From assembly GCF_004366635.1 (NCBI RefSeq), contig NZ_SORN01000001.1, positions 386,435-450,434 on the forward strand: DNA of 64,000 nucleotides, in the 5' to 3' direction. The position numbers and the translations under genes were made by a program. Positions 23,899-32,380 of this stretch are shown in pieces. Each line of letters starts with the position of its first letter. Within the stretch, counting starts at the first letter, position 1. Origin of the DNA: Roseinatronobacter bogoriensis DSM 18756. GTDB lineage: Bacteria; Pseudomonadota; Alphaproteobacteria; Rhodobacterales; Rhodobacteraceae. The notes under the pieces were generated by a model. The model worked only from the letters and a program-made list of their open reading frames with translations, was not told the origin of the DNA and did no database searches.

Positions 23899-25470
23899 TT
23901 AGCCAAAGGCGTCCGGTTCTGATGCCTTGCGCTGGTCGATATAGCTTTGCAGTGCTTCGGAAATGCTGGGGTCCAGCATGGGTTGCTGATAATCACCCAG
24001 CATCTTGGCAACCCGAAGGCTTGCAAGTGTCTGCGTGTCGCGTGCGCCGTCTTCGTCCCATGTCTCGAAGGGTTTGTAGTCCAGCAGGTCAGAACGCCAG
24101 AACGCATCCTTGAAATTGGCCTGTGTATGCGCGCAGCCCAGAAAATGCCCGCCCGGCCCAACTTCGCGCAACGCATCCATTGCCTGCCCGTTTTCCGACA
24201 TGTCGATTCCGCGCGCCAGATGATGCAGCGCGCCAAGCTGGTCGGCATCCATCACGAATTTCTCGTAGGATGACACCAGCCCGCCTTCCAGCCATCCACA
24301 GGCATGAAGCATGAAATTCACACCCGCCAGCAGCGCCATGTTCAGGCTGTTTGCGGTTTCATATGCAGCCTGTGCATCCGGCAGTTTGGACCCGCAGAAC
24401 GACCCGCCCGACCGGTAGGGCAGCCCAAGGCGCCGGGCCAGTTGGCCGGCCCCGTAGGTGATCAGCGCGGCCTCTGGCGTGCCAAAGGTGGGCGCGCCGC
24501 TGTTCATGTCGATCGAGGTCACGAATGCGCCCATGATCACAGGTGCACCGGGGCGGACAAGCTGGCTATAGGCGACACCTGCCAGCACTTCAGCCAACAC
24601 CTGTGTCAGCGTACCTGCAACCGTGGTGGGTGCCATCGCCCCACCCACGATAAAGGGCGAGATGATGCAGGCCTGATTGGCGCGTGCATAGATTTCCAGC
24701 GCCCCCATCATCACCGAATCGAATGTCAGCGGCGAGTTGATGTTGATCAGCGAGGTCATGACCGTGTTCTGGTCAACGAATTCTGACCCGAACAGGATTT
24801 TGGCCATCTCGACTGAATCGGCTGCACGCACGGGTTCGGTGACCGACCCCATGAAGGGCTTGTCTGAATAGAGCATATGCGCCTGAATCATATCCAGATG
24901 GCGCTTGTTCACGGCCACATCGGTCGGCTCGCACACAGTGCCGCCTGAATGGTGCAACCATTTGGACATATAACCCAGTTTCACGAAATTACGGAAATCT
25001 TCCATAGTCGCGTAGCGGCGCCCGCCAGCGGCATCGCGCACGAATGGGGGGCCATAGACGGGGGCCAGCACCAGATTGCGCCCGCCAATCTCGACATTGC
25101 GGGCCGGGTTGCGGGCGTGCTGGGTGAAGCTTCCGGGCGCTGTGGCGCAAAGCTGGCGGGCAAGCCCGCGCGGAATGCGGACCCGTTCGCCCTCTACCTC
25201 TGCGCCCGCGTCACGCCAGCGGGCAAGGGCTTCGGGGTTGTCCACGAAATTCACACCGATCTCGGCCAGCACCGTTTCGGCATTCGCCTCGATGATCGCA
25301 AGCGCCTCTTCGTTCAGCACGTCCAGATTGGGGATGTTACGTTCGATATAGCGCGCGGTTTCAATGCTGACGGCTGTGCGCGCCGCGCGCCGCGCGGCCC
25401 CGCCGCCAGATGCGCGCCCGCGCCGCGCCCCACTTGCTGCTTGCGCCATCTCGGTTGCTGGTTCCGCCAT
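23899..25470 (-). CDS. Trimethylamine methyltransferase-family protein (MttB-like, non-pyrrolysine)
   Basis: A 523-residue member of the MttB superfamily, which moves a methyl group from a quaternary or tertiary amine to a corrinoid protein. Diagnostic stretches are VLAEIGVNFVDNPEALARWR, RIPRGLARQLCATAPGSFTQ, DMIQAHMLYSDKPFMGSVTE and GPGGHFLGCAHTQANFKDAF. The N-terminus is Ala/Arg-rich. The frame has no internal stop, so unlike archaeal MttB it does not use pyrrolysine; such homologues act on glycine betaine, proline betaine, carnitine or similar. No corrinoid protein, reactivase or regulator lies beside it. It converges on the TAXI-TRAP operon. Confidence 0.85.
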   Translation of the reverse strand: MAEPATEMAQAASGARRGRASGGGAARRAARTAVSIETARYIERNIPNLDVLNEEALAIIEANAETVLAEIGVNFVDNPEALARWRDAGAEVEGERVRIPRGLARQLCATAPGSFTQHARNPARNVEIGGRNLVLAPVYGPPFVRDAAGGRRYATMEDFRNFVKLGYMSKWLHHSGGTVCEPTDVAVNKRHLDMIQAHMLYSDKPFMGSVTEPVRAADSVEMAKILFGSEFVDQNTVMTSLININSPLTFDSVMMGALEIYARANQACIISPFIVGGAMAPTTVAGTLTQVLAEVLAGVAYSQLVRPGAPVIMGAFVTSIDMNSGAPTFGTPEAALITYGAGQLARRLGLPYRSGGSFCGSKLPDAQAAYETANSLNMALLAGVNFMLHACGWLEGGLVSSYEKFVMDADQLGALHHLARGIDMSENGQAMDALREVGPGGHFLGCAHTQANFKDAFWRSDLLDYKPFETWDEDGARDTQTLASLRVAKMLGDYQQPMLDPSISEALQSYIDQRKASEPDAFG

Positions 25471-25777
25471 GATAAGACACTCCTGATTGCCCTGCGCATT
25501 GGCAGGTTAGATGGTGCTTGTTACCCGTGGCATTCGCGTTCGACTGGCCAGTTTGCGGCGCTCTGGGGTGCAAAGCGACATTCAAAGCGTGCTCACCTTG
25601 CTGGACATGCGCGTATGAAGGCATTATCTGCCGTCCAACCGATGTATCTGCGAATACGGGCGCAGCGCATCCTGTCCGTTATTGGCCTGCATAGGCAGGT
25701 TTACCTTGATCTCCCGTCAGTGATGCCCATATGCAGCCCGCCCATAACGGGGTGCTGAAAGTGATCGGAGCCTTGCC
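25471..25777. other. 307-bp intergenic region upstream of nadA with inverted repeats
   Basis: It separates the divergent MttB-like and nadA genes. It contains CCTGC-ATAG-GCAGG at 25686-25699, enclosed by a wider pair CCGTTAT (25676-25682) and ATAACGG (25744-25750). The arrangement could be an operator or a leader RNA fold for nadA; I do not recognise it as a known NAD-regulator site. No supported gene is present. Confidence 0.35.
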
Positions 25778-26827
25778 ATGCTGGATATGCCCGCCATCCG
25801 TCAGGACCTGAATCTGGTCTATGACCTTGCCCCGAACCCCGACTTGGCCGCGCGGATGAGTGCCGAGTATTCCCGCATGTCGCGCGTTGTCTCGCCTGCG
25901 GACTGGGCGATTCATGCGCCTTATGTCGCCGCGATCAATGCGCTCAAGCGCGAACGTAATGCGACCATTCTGGCGCATAACTACATGACGCCGGAAATCT
26001 ATCATGGCATCGCCGATGTGGTGGGCGACAGTCTGCAGCTGGCGGTAGAGGCAACGCGCACCAGTGCCGATGTCATTGTGCAATGCGGCGTGCATTTCAT
26101 GGCCGAGACGTCCAAAATCCTGAACCCTGCAAAGATTGTGCTGATGCCCGACATGCAGGCAGGCTGTTCACTGGCTGAAAGCATCACCGCTGAAGGCGTG
26201 GAACAGATGCGCGCCAAATACCCCGGCGCGCCAGTGGTCAGCTATGTCAATACAACGGCTGAGGTAAAAGCGGCGTCAGATATTTGCTGCACCTCGTCCA
26301 ATGCGGTCGATATTATCCGCGCATTGGATGCGGACACGATCATCATGACGCCAGACCAGTATCTGGCGCAAAACGTCGCCGCCCAGGTGCCGGAAAAGCG
26401 CATTGTCTGGTGGGAGGGGTCGTGCATTGTGCATGAACAATACACCGCGCAAGATATCCGCGATTTCCGCGAGTGGAACCCCGACACGCGCATCATCACC
26501 CATCCCGAATGCCCGCCCGAAGTGGTGGCGGAATCCGACTTCTCCGGCTCGACCAAGGGAATTCTGGACTATGTCAGTGCAGAGCGTCCCGCGCGGGCGA
26601 TGCTGGTCACAGAATGCTCGATGGCGTCAAATATTTCCGACGCGCACCCGGATGTCGAATTTATCGGTCCGTGCAACATGTGCCCGTATATGAAGAAGAT
26701 CACCCTCGAAAAGGTTCTGTGGTCGTTGCACACGATGACTACCCAGATCGAGGTTCCCTCTCATATTGCTGACAAGGCGCGTCTGGCCGTGCAACGCATG
26801 ATCGACCTTTCTGCGGCGAAGGCCTGA
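25778..26827 (+). CDS. nadA: Quinolinate synthase A
   Basis: A 349-residue [4Fe-4S] enzyme that condenses iminoaspartate with dihydroxyacetone phosphate to quinolinate for NAD synthesis. Diagnostic stretches are ATILAHNYMTPEIYHGIADV, VGDSLQLAVEA, CGVHFMAETSKILNP, PDMQAGCSLAESI, and the last cysteine loop CNMCPYMKKITLEKV. Cluster ligands are expected among GCSLA, CCTSSNA and CNMCPYM. WEGSCIVHEQYT is also typical. The ribosome site is a GGAG about ten bases before ATG 25778. It is first in nadA-nadB-nadC with three bases to nadB. Confidence 0.96.
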   Translation: MLDMPAIRQDLNLVYDLAPNPDLAARMSAEYSRMSRVVSPADWAIHAPYVAAINALKRERNATILAHNYMTPEIYHGIADVVGDSLQLAVEATRTSADVIVQCGVHFMAETSKILNPAKIVLMPDMQAGCSLAESITAEGVEQMRAKYPGAPVVSYVNTTAEVKAASDICCTSSNAVDIIRALDADTIIMTPDQYLAQNVAAQVPEKRIVWWEGSCIVHEQYTAQDIRDFREWNPDTRIITHPECPPEVVAESDFSGSTKGILDYVSAERPARAMLVTECSMASNISDAHPDVEFIGPCNMCPYMKKITLEKVLWSLHTMTTQIEVPSHIADKARLAVQRMIDLSAAKA

Positions 26828-26830
26828 TCT

Positions 26831-28399
26831 GTGGTCACGACCGACCGCGTGGTGATTGTGGGCGCAGGTCTGGGCGGGCTTTATGCTGCCCTGGCCCTGG
26901 CCCCACACCCTGTTCTGGTCATTTCCCCCGAAACACTGGGCGAGGGGGCATCATCGGCTTGGGCGCAGGGTGGAATCGCGGCCGCTATGGCGCAGGGCGA
27001 CACGCCGCAGGCGCATGCACAGGATACCATTGTTGCCGGTGCGGGAACAGTGGATGCAAAAATTGCCGAATTGGTGACAGATGCGGCGCGAAGCCACATC
27101 CTCGACCTGACTGCGCAGGGCACCCCATTTGATCGCGATGCGCGTGGAGATTACGTCCTGAACCACGAGGCTGCGCATTCGACTGCGCGTGTTGTGCGGG
27201 TGAAGGGGGATCAGGCTGGACGCAAGATCATGGAAACCCTGATTGCAGTCGTCCGCGCAACCCCTTCGGTACAAGTGATGGAACGCGTGGTGGCGCAAGA
27301 GCTTGTGGTCACGGATGGGAGCGTTGCGGGCGTGACGCTGGCAAGGCTGGACGGGGATAACGTGTCGAAGCCTGTAGCATTGCATGCGCCAGCGGTGTTG
27401 TTGGCGGGCGGCGGGTCCGGCGGGCTGTATGCGCTGACGACCAACCCGCCGCGCATTCGCGGGCAGGTGATGGGGCTGGCCGCGCGCGCAGGCGCGAAAA
27501 TGGCGGATATGGAATTCGTGCAGTTTCACCCCACCGCGATGGACCTGGGGTTGGACCCGGCCCCCCTTGCCACCGAAGCGCTCAGGGGGGCGGGGGCACG
27601 GCTGATCAATTCCGAAGGCGAGTATTTCATGGCTTCGGCCCATGATCTGGCAGATCTTGCCCCGCGTGACATTGTTGCCCGCGCCGTCTTTGCGCAAACA
27701 CAGGCTGGCAAACGCCCTTCGCTGGACACGCGCACAGCCATTGGCGCGGCGATCCATGACCGATTTCCGGCAGTTACAGAGGCCTGCCGCAAGGCGGGGC
27801 TGGACCCGGTTGCGCAGCCGATCCCGGTTGCAGCCGCCGCACATTACCATATGGGGGGTGTCGCCACAGATGCGCAAGGGCGCGCGTCTTTGCCCGGGCT
27901 ATGGGTCTGCGGTGAGGCAGCCTCTACCGGGTTGCATGGGGCGAACCGGCTTGCCTCGAACGGGGTGCTGGAGGCGCTGGTTTTTGCTCGCAAGGCTGCA
28001 CTGGATATTTGCGATAACCTGTCATCGCGTGACGCGCCTGCTGCGCCGGTCACATTGCACTTCCAGTCTGGCGGTGTGCCCCCACAGCCGGACGCCGTGA
28101 CTGCGCTGCGTCATCTCATGACTGATCTGGTGGGTGTGCGCCGAACCGGCGCGGGCCTGCAATTGGCCTTGACCCGTATAAAGGCGCTGGAACAGGCGAA
28201 TTTGGGGGTGCCCGATTTCGTCAATATGTGTACGACGGCCACGCTGATCACAGCAGCGGCACTTTTGCGCTGCGAGAGCCGTGGCGCCCATTGGCGCGAT
28301 GATTACCCGGAGCCGAACCCTGAGAAGGCGCAACGCTCATACCTGACCTTTCGCGATGCGCTGCATCTGCGCGAATCTGTCTGCACGGAGGCGACATGA
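26831..28399 (+). CDS. nadB: L-aspartate oxidase
   Basis: A 522-residue FAD enzyme that oxidises aspartate to iminoaspartate, the substrate passed to NadA. The FAD motif is VVIVGAGLGGLYAALAL; SSAWAQGGIAAAMAQGD, EFVQFHPTAM, GARLINSEGEYFM, AAAHYHMGGVATDAQGR and STGLHGANRLASNGVLEALV are family signatures. The C-terminal helical domain is shorter than in E. coli but normal for this group. It begins with GTG at 26831, three bases after the nadA stop. Its end overlaps nadC by four bases. Confidence 0.95.
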   Translation: MVTTDRVVIVGAGLGGLYAALALAPHPVLVISPETLGEGASSAWAQGGIAAAMAQGDTPQAHAQDTIVAGAGTVDAKIAELVTDAARSHILDLTAQGTPFDRDARGDYVLNHEAAHSTARVVRVKGDQAGRKIMETLIAVVRATPSVQVMERVVAQELVVTDGSVAGVTLARLDGDNVSKPVALHAPAVLLAGGGSGGLYALTTNPPRIRGQVMGLAARAGAKMADMEFVQFHPTAMDLGLDPAPLATEALRGAGARLINSEGEYFMASAHDLADLAPRDIVARAVFAQTQAGKRPSLDTRTAIGAAIHDRFPAVTEACRKAGLDPVAQPIPVAAAAHYHMGGVATDAQGRASLPGLWVCGEAASTGLHGANRLASNGVLEALVFARKAALDICDNLSSRDAPAAPVTLHFQSGGVPPQPDAVTALRHLMTDLVGVRRTGAGLQLALTRIKALEQANLGVPDFVNMCTTATLITAAALLRCESRGAHWRDDYPEPNPEKAQRSYLTFRDALHLRESVCTEAT

Positions 28400-29244
28400 C
28401 CCATTCCCCTTTGCCGGAATTGCTGGTTGAACCGCTTGTGCGTGCAGCGCTTGTTGAAGATCTTGGGCCATCGGGAGATGTGACCTCGGCCGCGGTCATT
28501 CCACATGACCTGCGATACAGCGCAACCCTGAATGCGCGGCAAGACGGGGTGATCTCGGGGGGGCAGCTTGCGGAACTGGCATTCCGTTTGGTGGACCCGT
28601 CGCTTGTGGTCAAAGTCCATCGCCCAGACGGCAGCACTGTGCGCGCAGGCGATGCGGTCATGACGATTGAGGGTGCCGCATTGTCCATTCTGGCCGCAGA
28701 ACGGGTCGCATTGAACTTCATGGGGCGGTTGTCCGGGGTTGCAACGCTGACGGCGCGATTCGTCGCCAAGGCGCAGGGCACAGACGCGCGGATTACCTGC
28801 ACGCGCAAAACAACGCCGGGGTTGAGACTGGTCGAGAAACAGGCCGTGTTGCATGGGGGCGGGGCCGCGCATCGCTTCGGGTTGTCGGATGCGATCCTGA
28901 TCAAGGACAACCATATCGCAGCCGCTGGCGGTATTGCGCCAGCTTTGCGTGCCGCCCGCACAAGCGCCAGCCATATGCGCCGGATCGAGATTGAAGTTGA
29001 TACCTTGGCGCAGCTGGATGAGGTGCTGGAAACGGGCGGCGCGGATGTGGTCTTGCTGGACAATATGACAACGGCGGATCTGACCGCCGCCGTGCAGCGC
29101 GTGGCGGAACAGCTGGTCACCGAAGCATCGGGGACCATGCGGTTGGACCGGATTGCCGAAGTTGCCGCGACGGGGGTGGATTTCATCTCTGTCGGGGCCT
29201 TGACCCATTCAGCGCCAGTGCTGGATCTGGGGCTGGATTTCTAG
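28396..29244 (+). CDS. nadC: Nicotinate-nucleotide pyrophosphorylase (carboxylating)
   Basis: A 282-residue quinolinate phosphoribosyltransferase, the third step of de novo NAD synthesis. Diagnostic parts are VRAALVEDLGPSGDVTSAAV, AERVALNFMGRLSGVAT, TCTRKTTPGLRLVEKQAVLH, GGGAAHRFGLSDAILIKDNH, IEIEVDTLAQLDEVL and DVVLLDNMT. The carboxylate- and phosphate-binding Arg/Lys residues in these segments are all present. Start overlaps the nadB stop (ATGA), completing a coupled nadABC operon. A large inverted repeat follows ten bases after the stop. Confidence 0.96.
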   Translation: MTHSPLPELLVEPLVRAALVEDLGPSGDVTSAAVIPHDLRYSATLNARQDGVISGGQLAELAFRLVDPSLVVKVHRPDGSTVRAGDAVMTIEGAALSILAAERVALNFMGRLSGVATLTARFVAKAQGTDARITCTRKTTPGLRLVEKQAVLHGGGAAHRFGLSDAILIKDNHIAAAGGIAPALRAARTSASHMRRIEIEVDTLAQLDEVLETGGADVVLLDNMTTADLTAAVQRVAEQLVTEASGTMRLDRIAEVAATGVDFISVGALTHSAPVLDLGLDF

Positions 29245-29253
29245 CACAAGCGA

Positions 29254-29326
29254 CGATCTGCGCCGCGCATCTGTGACGCGCCCCACCCGCCCACCCTTGC
29301 GCGCCACAGATGCGCGGCGCAGATCG
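29254..29326. repeat. Large perfect inverted repeat after nadC
   Basis: Two 22-bp arms, 29254-29275 and 29305-29326, are perfect reverse complements. After one mismatch the pairing continues inward for five more bases. The arms are GC-rich (CGATCTGCGCC... and ...GGCGCAGATCG) with a loop of under 20 bases in the extended form. There is no T-run on either side, so it is not a classical terminator. It lies between the nadABC operon and the ZevA-like gene. Confidence 0.85.
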
Positions 29327-29387
29327 CCGAGGCGTGACTTGTGGCGCTTGCATGCAGATTGTAGGTTTGCCCGAACCGGAGGGGCGG

Positions 29388-30047
29388 ATGAGATCATTTC
29401 AGATCATTCTGGCTACATGCTGCGCCATCGGATGGGGCAGCCTTGCGCATGCGCATCCCCATATCTTTGTCGATGTCGAGTTGGAGATTGTGTTTGACAC
29501 TGAAGGCCAGCCTGAGGGGGTGTGGATTTCATGGGCCTATGACCCTCTCTTTTCCATGCTGCTTGTCTCGGATATGGGGCTTGATCCTGACTTTACCGGA
29601 GAGATCAGCGATGAGGAACGCACTGCGCTGGACGGGTTCGACATGAACTGGATCGAGGATTATCACGGCGATACACATGCCACTCAGGAGGGCGAGCCAT
29701 TGGCCTTGAGTGGCCCGGTCGAATGGGAGTCCGATTACCGCGACGGGCAGTTGATGTCGCGCCATCTGCGGCTGTTGTCGGACCCGCCCGATCCTGCCCG
29801 AGAATGGGTGATCGCTGTGTATGATCCGACATATTACACCAGTTATGGCATCGTCGGCACACCACAGGTGCGCGGTCGCAGCGATTGCACCATCCGTGTG
29901 TTCGAACCGGATTGGGAAGCCGCCGGTTCGCAACTGGAAGCTGCGCTGGACGAGGTGTTGGGCGCTGGTGGTGATATAGAGGCTGATTTTCCAGCGGTTG
30001 GTGCCTTGTTTGCAGAAGAGGTTCGCATCTTATGCCCCGCGCCTTGA
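29388..30047 (+). CDS. DUF1007 family periplasmic protein (ZevA-like)
   Basis: A 219-residue secreted protein. The start at ATG 29388 has GGAGG at 29378-29382 and begins a signal peptide ending LAHA; the mature N-terminus starts with HPHIFVDVE, a likely metal ligand and the family signature. WAYDPLFSMLLVSDMGLD, DEVLGAGG and a C-terminal Cys in VRILCPAP follow. DUF1007 proteins pair with NicO-family permeases; the Haemophilus ZevA/ZevB pair of this type is reported to act in zinc uptake. The gene overlaps the permease by 16 bases, so a shared metal-transport role is likely. Zinc, nickel or cobalt cannot be told apart by eye. Confidence 0.8.
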   Translation: MRSFQIILATCCAIGWGSLAHAHPHIFVDVELEIVFDTEGQPEGVWISWAYDPLFSMLLVSDMGLDPDFTGEISDEERTALDGFDMNWIEDYHGDTHATQEGEPLALSGPVEWESDYRDGQLMSRHLRLLSDPPDPAREWVIAVYDPTYYTSYGIVGTPQVRGRSDCTIRVFEPDWEAAGSQLEAALDEVLGAGGDIEADFPAVGALFAEEVRILCPAP

Positions 30048-30952
30048 TGGTTATTGTTACCCTGCTGGGATTAAGTGCTCTGTTCTATCTCGCAGGTGGC
30101 GGAATGGACCAGATCACCCAGTGGGCGCAAACTGCACAGCGTGGGTTTCAGGACCAGATGGCGCTTGGGCTGCGCGCCCTGCGCGCTGGTGACCCGGGGG
30201 CGTTAATGGCCTTCTGGGGGTTGTGTTTCGCTTATGGTTTTGTCCATGCCGTAGGGCCCGGGCATGGCAAGTTTCTTCTGGGGGCCTATGGGGCCGGCAG
30301 CGATGCGCCACTGGGGCGTATGGCCGGGATCGGGTTGATCTCTTCGCTTGCGCAAGGGGCAAGCGCTATTGTGCTGGTGTATGCCGGTGTGCTGATCTTT
30401 GATGCCTCTCGCGAGGCCTTGCAACTGGCAGGTGATATCTGGCTGGAACGCGCCAGTCTGATTGCCATAGCACTGATCGGCCTGTGGCTGGTAAGCCGCG
30501 CGACCCGCAAGGCGCTGCACTACACAATGGCTGCGCCGGTTACGGCGACCGGAGGTGGGCAGGCGCACGGGCACCACATGCACGGCCATTGCGAAACCTG
30601 CGGCCACCGCCACAGCCCGGACATGCACGAGGTTGCACAGGCAAAGAACTGGCGTGACATGGCGATGCTGGTCGGTGCGATCGCGATACGGCCCTGTACG
30701 GGCGCCCTTTTCGTGTTGATCCTGACCTGGCGCATGGGACTGGTCTGGCAGGGAGTGGTTGCCGTTCTTGTCATGGCGCTGGGTACGGCAGCGGTGACCA
30801 TTACGGTCGCCGCGACCGCGGTGCTGGCGCGCGAAGGGGCATTGGGTTGGGCACGAAATCTGGGGCGTTTGCGCCTGCTTGGCCCCGCGCTGGAGGCGCT
30901 TGCCGGGCTGTTCATCCTGTTTGTAGCGCTGAACATGTTAAAAATATTCTAA
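30032..30952 (+). CDS. NicO-family nickel/cobalt (or zinc) transporter, ZevB-like
   Basis: A 306-residue membrane protein with about six to seven hydrophobic helices. The metal-site helix reads GLCFAYGFVHAVGPGHGKFL (H-x-x-GPGH-x-K signature). A cytoplasmic or periplasmic loop near residue 180 is rich in His and Cys (HGHHMHGHCETCGHRH). The second signature is GAIAIRPCTGALFVLIL (RPC-GA). These are hallmarks of RcnA/NicO proteins; DUF1007-linked members form the ZevB group. The overlap with the upstream DUF1007 gene implies coupled translation. Direction of transport is assumed to be uptake by analogy. Confidence 0.85.
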   Translation: MPRALMVIVTLLGLSALFYLAGGGMDQITQWAQTAQRGFQDQMALGLRALRAGDPGALMAFWGLCFAYGFVHAVGPGHGKFLLGAYGAGSDAPLGRMAGIGLISSLAQGASAIVLVYAGVLIFDASREALQLAGDIWLERASLIAIALIGLWLVSRATRKALHYTMAAPVTATGGGQAHGHHMHGHCETCGHRHSPDMHEVAQAKNWRDMAMLVGAIAIRPCTGALFVLILTWRMGLVWQGVVAVLVMALGTAAVTITVAATAVLAREGALGWARNLGRLRLLGPALEALAGLFILFVALNMLKIF

Positions 30953-30993
30953 GCTGTCTTGCCGCGCCTTGCGCTTGGCGCTAACCCTGCGGG

Positions 30994-32370
30994 ATGACAG
31001 GAAACCCGACCATTTTCAGGACGAACCTGCGCAAGGTTCTGGCGCTGGGTCTGCCGCTTGCCGGCAGCCATCTGGCGCAGTTCATGCTGGCGGTCACAGA
31101 TACAATCATGCTGGGCTGGTATGGGGTGGTCGATCTTGCAGCAGGGGTGCTGGGGGCGGCATTATTCTTTGCGGTTTTCACCTTCGGCTCTGGCTTTGCC
31201 AATGCTGTCATGCCGATGGTGGCGACGGCGGCATCATCGGGACAGGAAACCGAAGTGCGCCGCGCAACCCGTATGGGGCTGTGGTTGTCTATTGCTTTCG
31301 GGCTGGTCGCGCTGCCATTATTCTGGTTCTCTGGCACTATCCTGACCGGCCTTGGCCAGCCGGAAGATGTGATTCCGCTGGCCGAAGCCTATATGCGCCT
31401 GCTGGGGTTTTCACTGGTCCCGGCGCTGATTGTCATGGTGTTAAAAAATTACCTTGCCGCGCTGGGGCGGACACAGGTTGCATTCTGGATCACCGTCGGG
31501 GCCGTCTTTCTGAATGTCGGACTGAACTGGATGTTCATTTTCGGCAATTTCGGGATGCCCGAGATGGGCGTGCGCGGTGCGGCCATTGCAACGATCGTGG
31601 TCAATCTGGCCACTGCCGGTGCGCTGGCGCTGTATTGCGCGCTCCAACCCGCCCTGAAGCGCTACACGCTGTTTCAGCGCTTCTGGCGGCCGGACTGGCA
31701 AGCGATGGGGCAGGTCTGGCGGCTGGGCTGGCCGATTGGCGTGGCGCTTGTGGCCGAAACGGCGCTGTTTTCCGCAGCGACCGTGATGGTCGGTTGGATT
31801 GGCACCCATGAACTTGCCGCGCATGGCATCGCGCTGGAGATCACGGCGATGCTGTTCATGGTGCATCTGGGCTTTTCCAACGCGGCCACGGTACTTGTCG
31901 GGCGCGCGCGCGGCCAGCGCGATCAGGACGCGCTGCGCATGGGGGCGAAGGTTGCGGTGGCCGTTTCGATGGCCTTCGCCACAGCGACGATGGTTCTTTA
32001 CATCGCAGCGGGTCCGTTTCTGGTGGGGCTTTTCCTATCCCCTGACGAGCCAGCGCGTGCAGCGATCATTGCCATCGGCGCGTCTTTCCTGATCGTGGCG
32101 GCGGTGTTTCAGCTTGCTGATGGGGCACAGGTCATGGCGATGGGATTGTTGCGTGGTGTGCAGGACACGCGTGGGCCGATGCTGATCGCCGCCTTCAGCT
32201 ATTGGGGCGTTGGCCTGCCGACAAGCTATCTGTTCGGCATCATGTTCGGTTGGGGCGGAGAAGGGGTCTGGGCCGGGCTGGTTGTGGGCCTGTCTGTGGC
32301 CGCATTGTTGTTGATGTTGCGCTTCTGGCGCGGACCGGGCCGGGCTGATGCCCGGCCTTGGGCAAAGTAA
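30994..32370 (+). CDS. MATE family efflux transporter (NorM-like)
   Basis: A 458-residue, 12-helix protein. The first helix region reads LALGLPLAGSHLAQFMLAV, then TDTIMLGWYGVVDLAAGVLG, the conserved MATE segment with the functional Asp. The second half begins around LGWPIGVALVAETALFSAAT, followed by GWIGTHELAAHGIALEITAM and GFSNAATVLVGRARGQRD. MATE pumps export cationic drugs or organic cations in exchange for Na+ or H+. The next gene begins within or just after its end, so the two exporters are likely co-transcribed. Confidence 0.9.
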   Translation: MTGNPTIFRTNLRKVLALGLPLAGSHLAQFMLAVTDTIMLGWYGVVDLAAGVLGAALFFAVFTFGSGFANAVMPMVATAASSGQETEVRRATRMGLWLSIAFGLVALPLFWFSGTILTGLGQPEDVIPLAEAYMRLLGFSLVPALIVMVLKNYLAALGRTQVAFWITVGAVFLNVGLNWMFIFGNFGMPEMGVRGAAIATIVVNLATAGALALYCALQPALKRYTLFQRFWRPDWQAMGQVWRLGWPIGVALVAETALFSAATVMVGWIGTHELAAHGIALEITAMLFMVHLGFSNAATVLVGRARGQRDQDALRMGAKVAVAVSMAFATATMVLYIAAGPFLVGLFLSPDEPARAAIIAIGASFLIVAAVFQLADGAQVMAMGLLRGVQDTRGPMLIAAFSYWGVGLPTSYLFGIMFGWGGEGVWAGLVVGLSVAALLLMLRFWRGPGRADARPWAK

Positions 32371-32380
32371 AGGCAGTTTC

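Noticed and set aside
23899..25470. Pyrrolysine-containing MttB
   Set aside because: The frame has no in-frame TAG and is of normal length, so it is a non-pyrrolysine family member.
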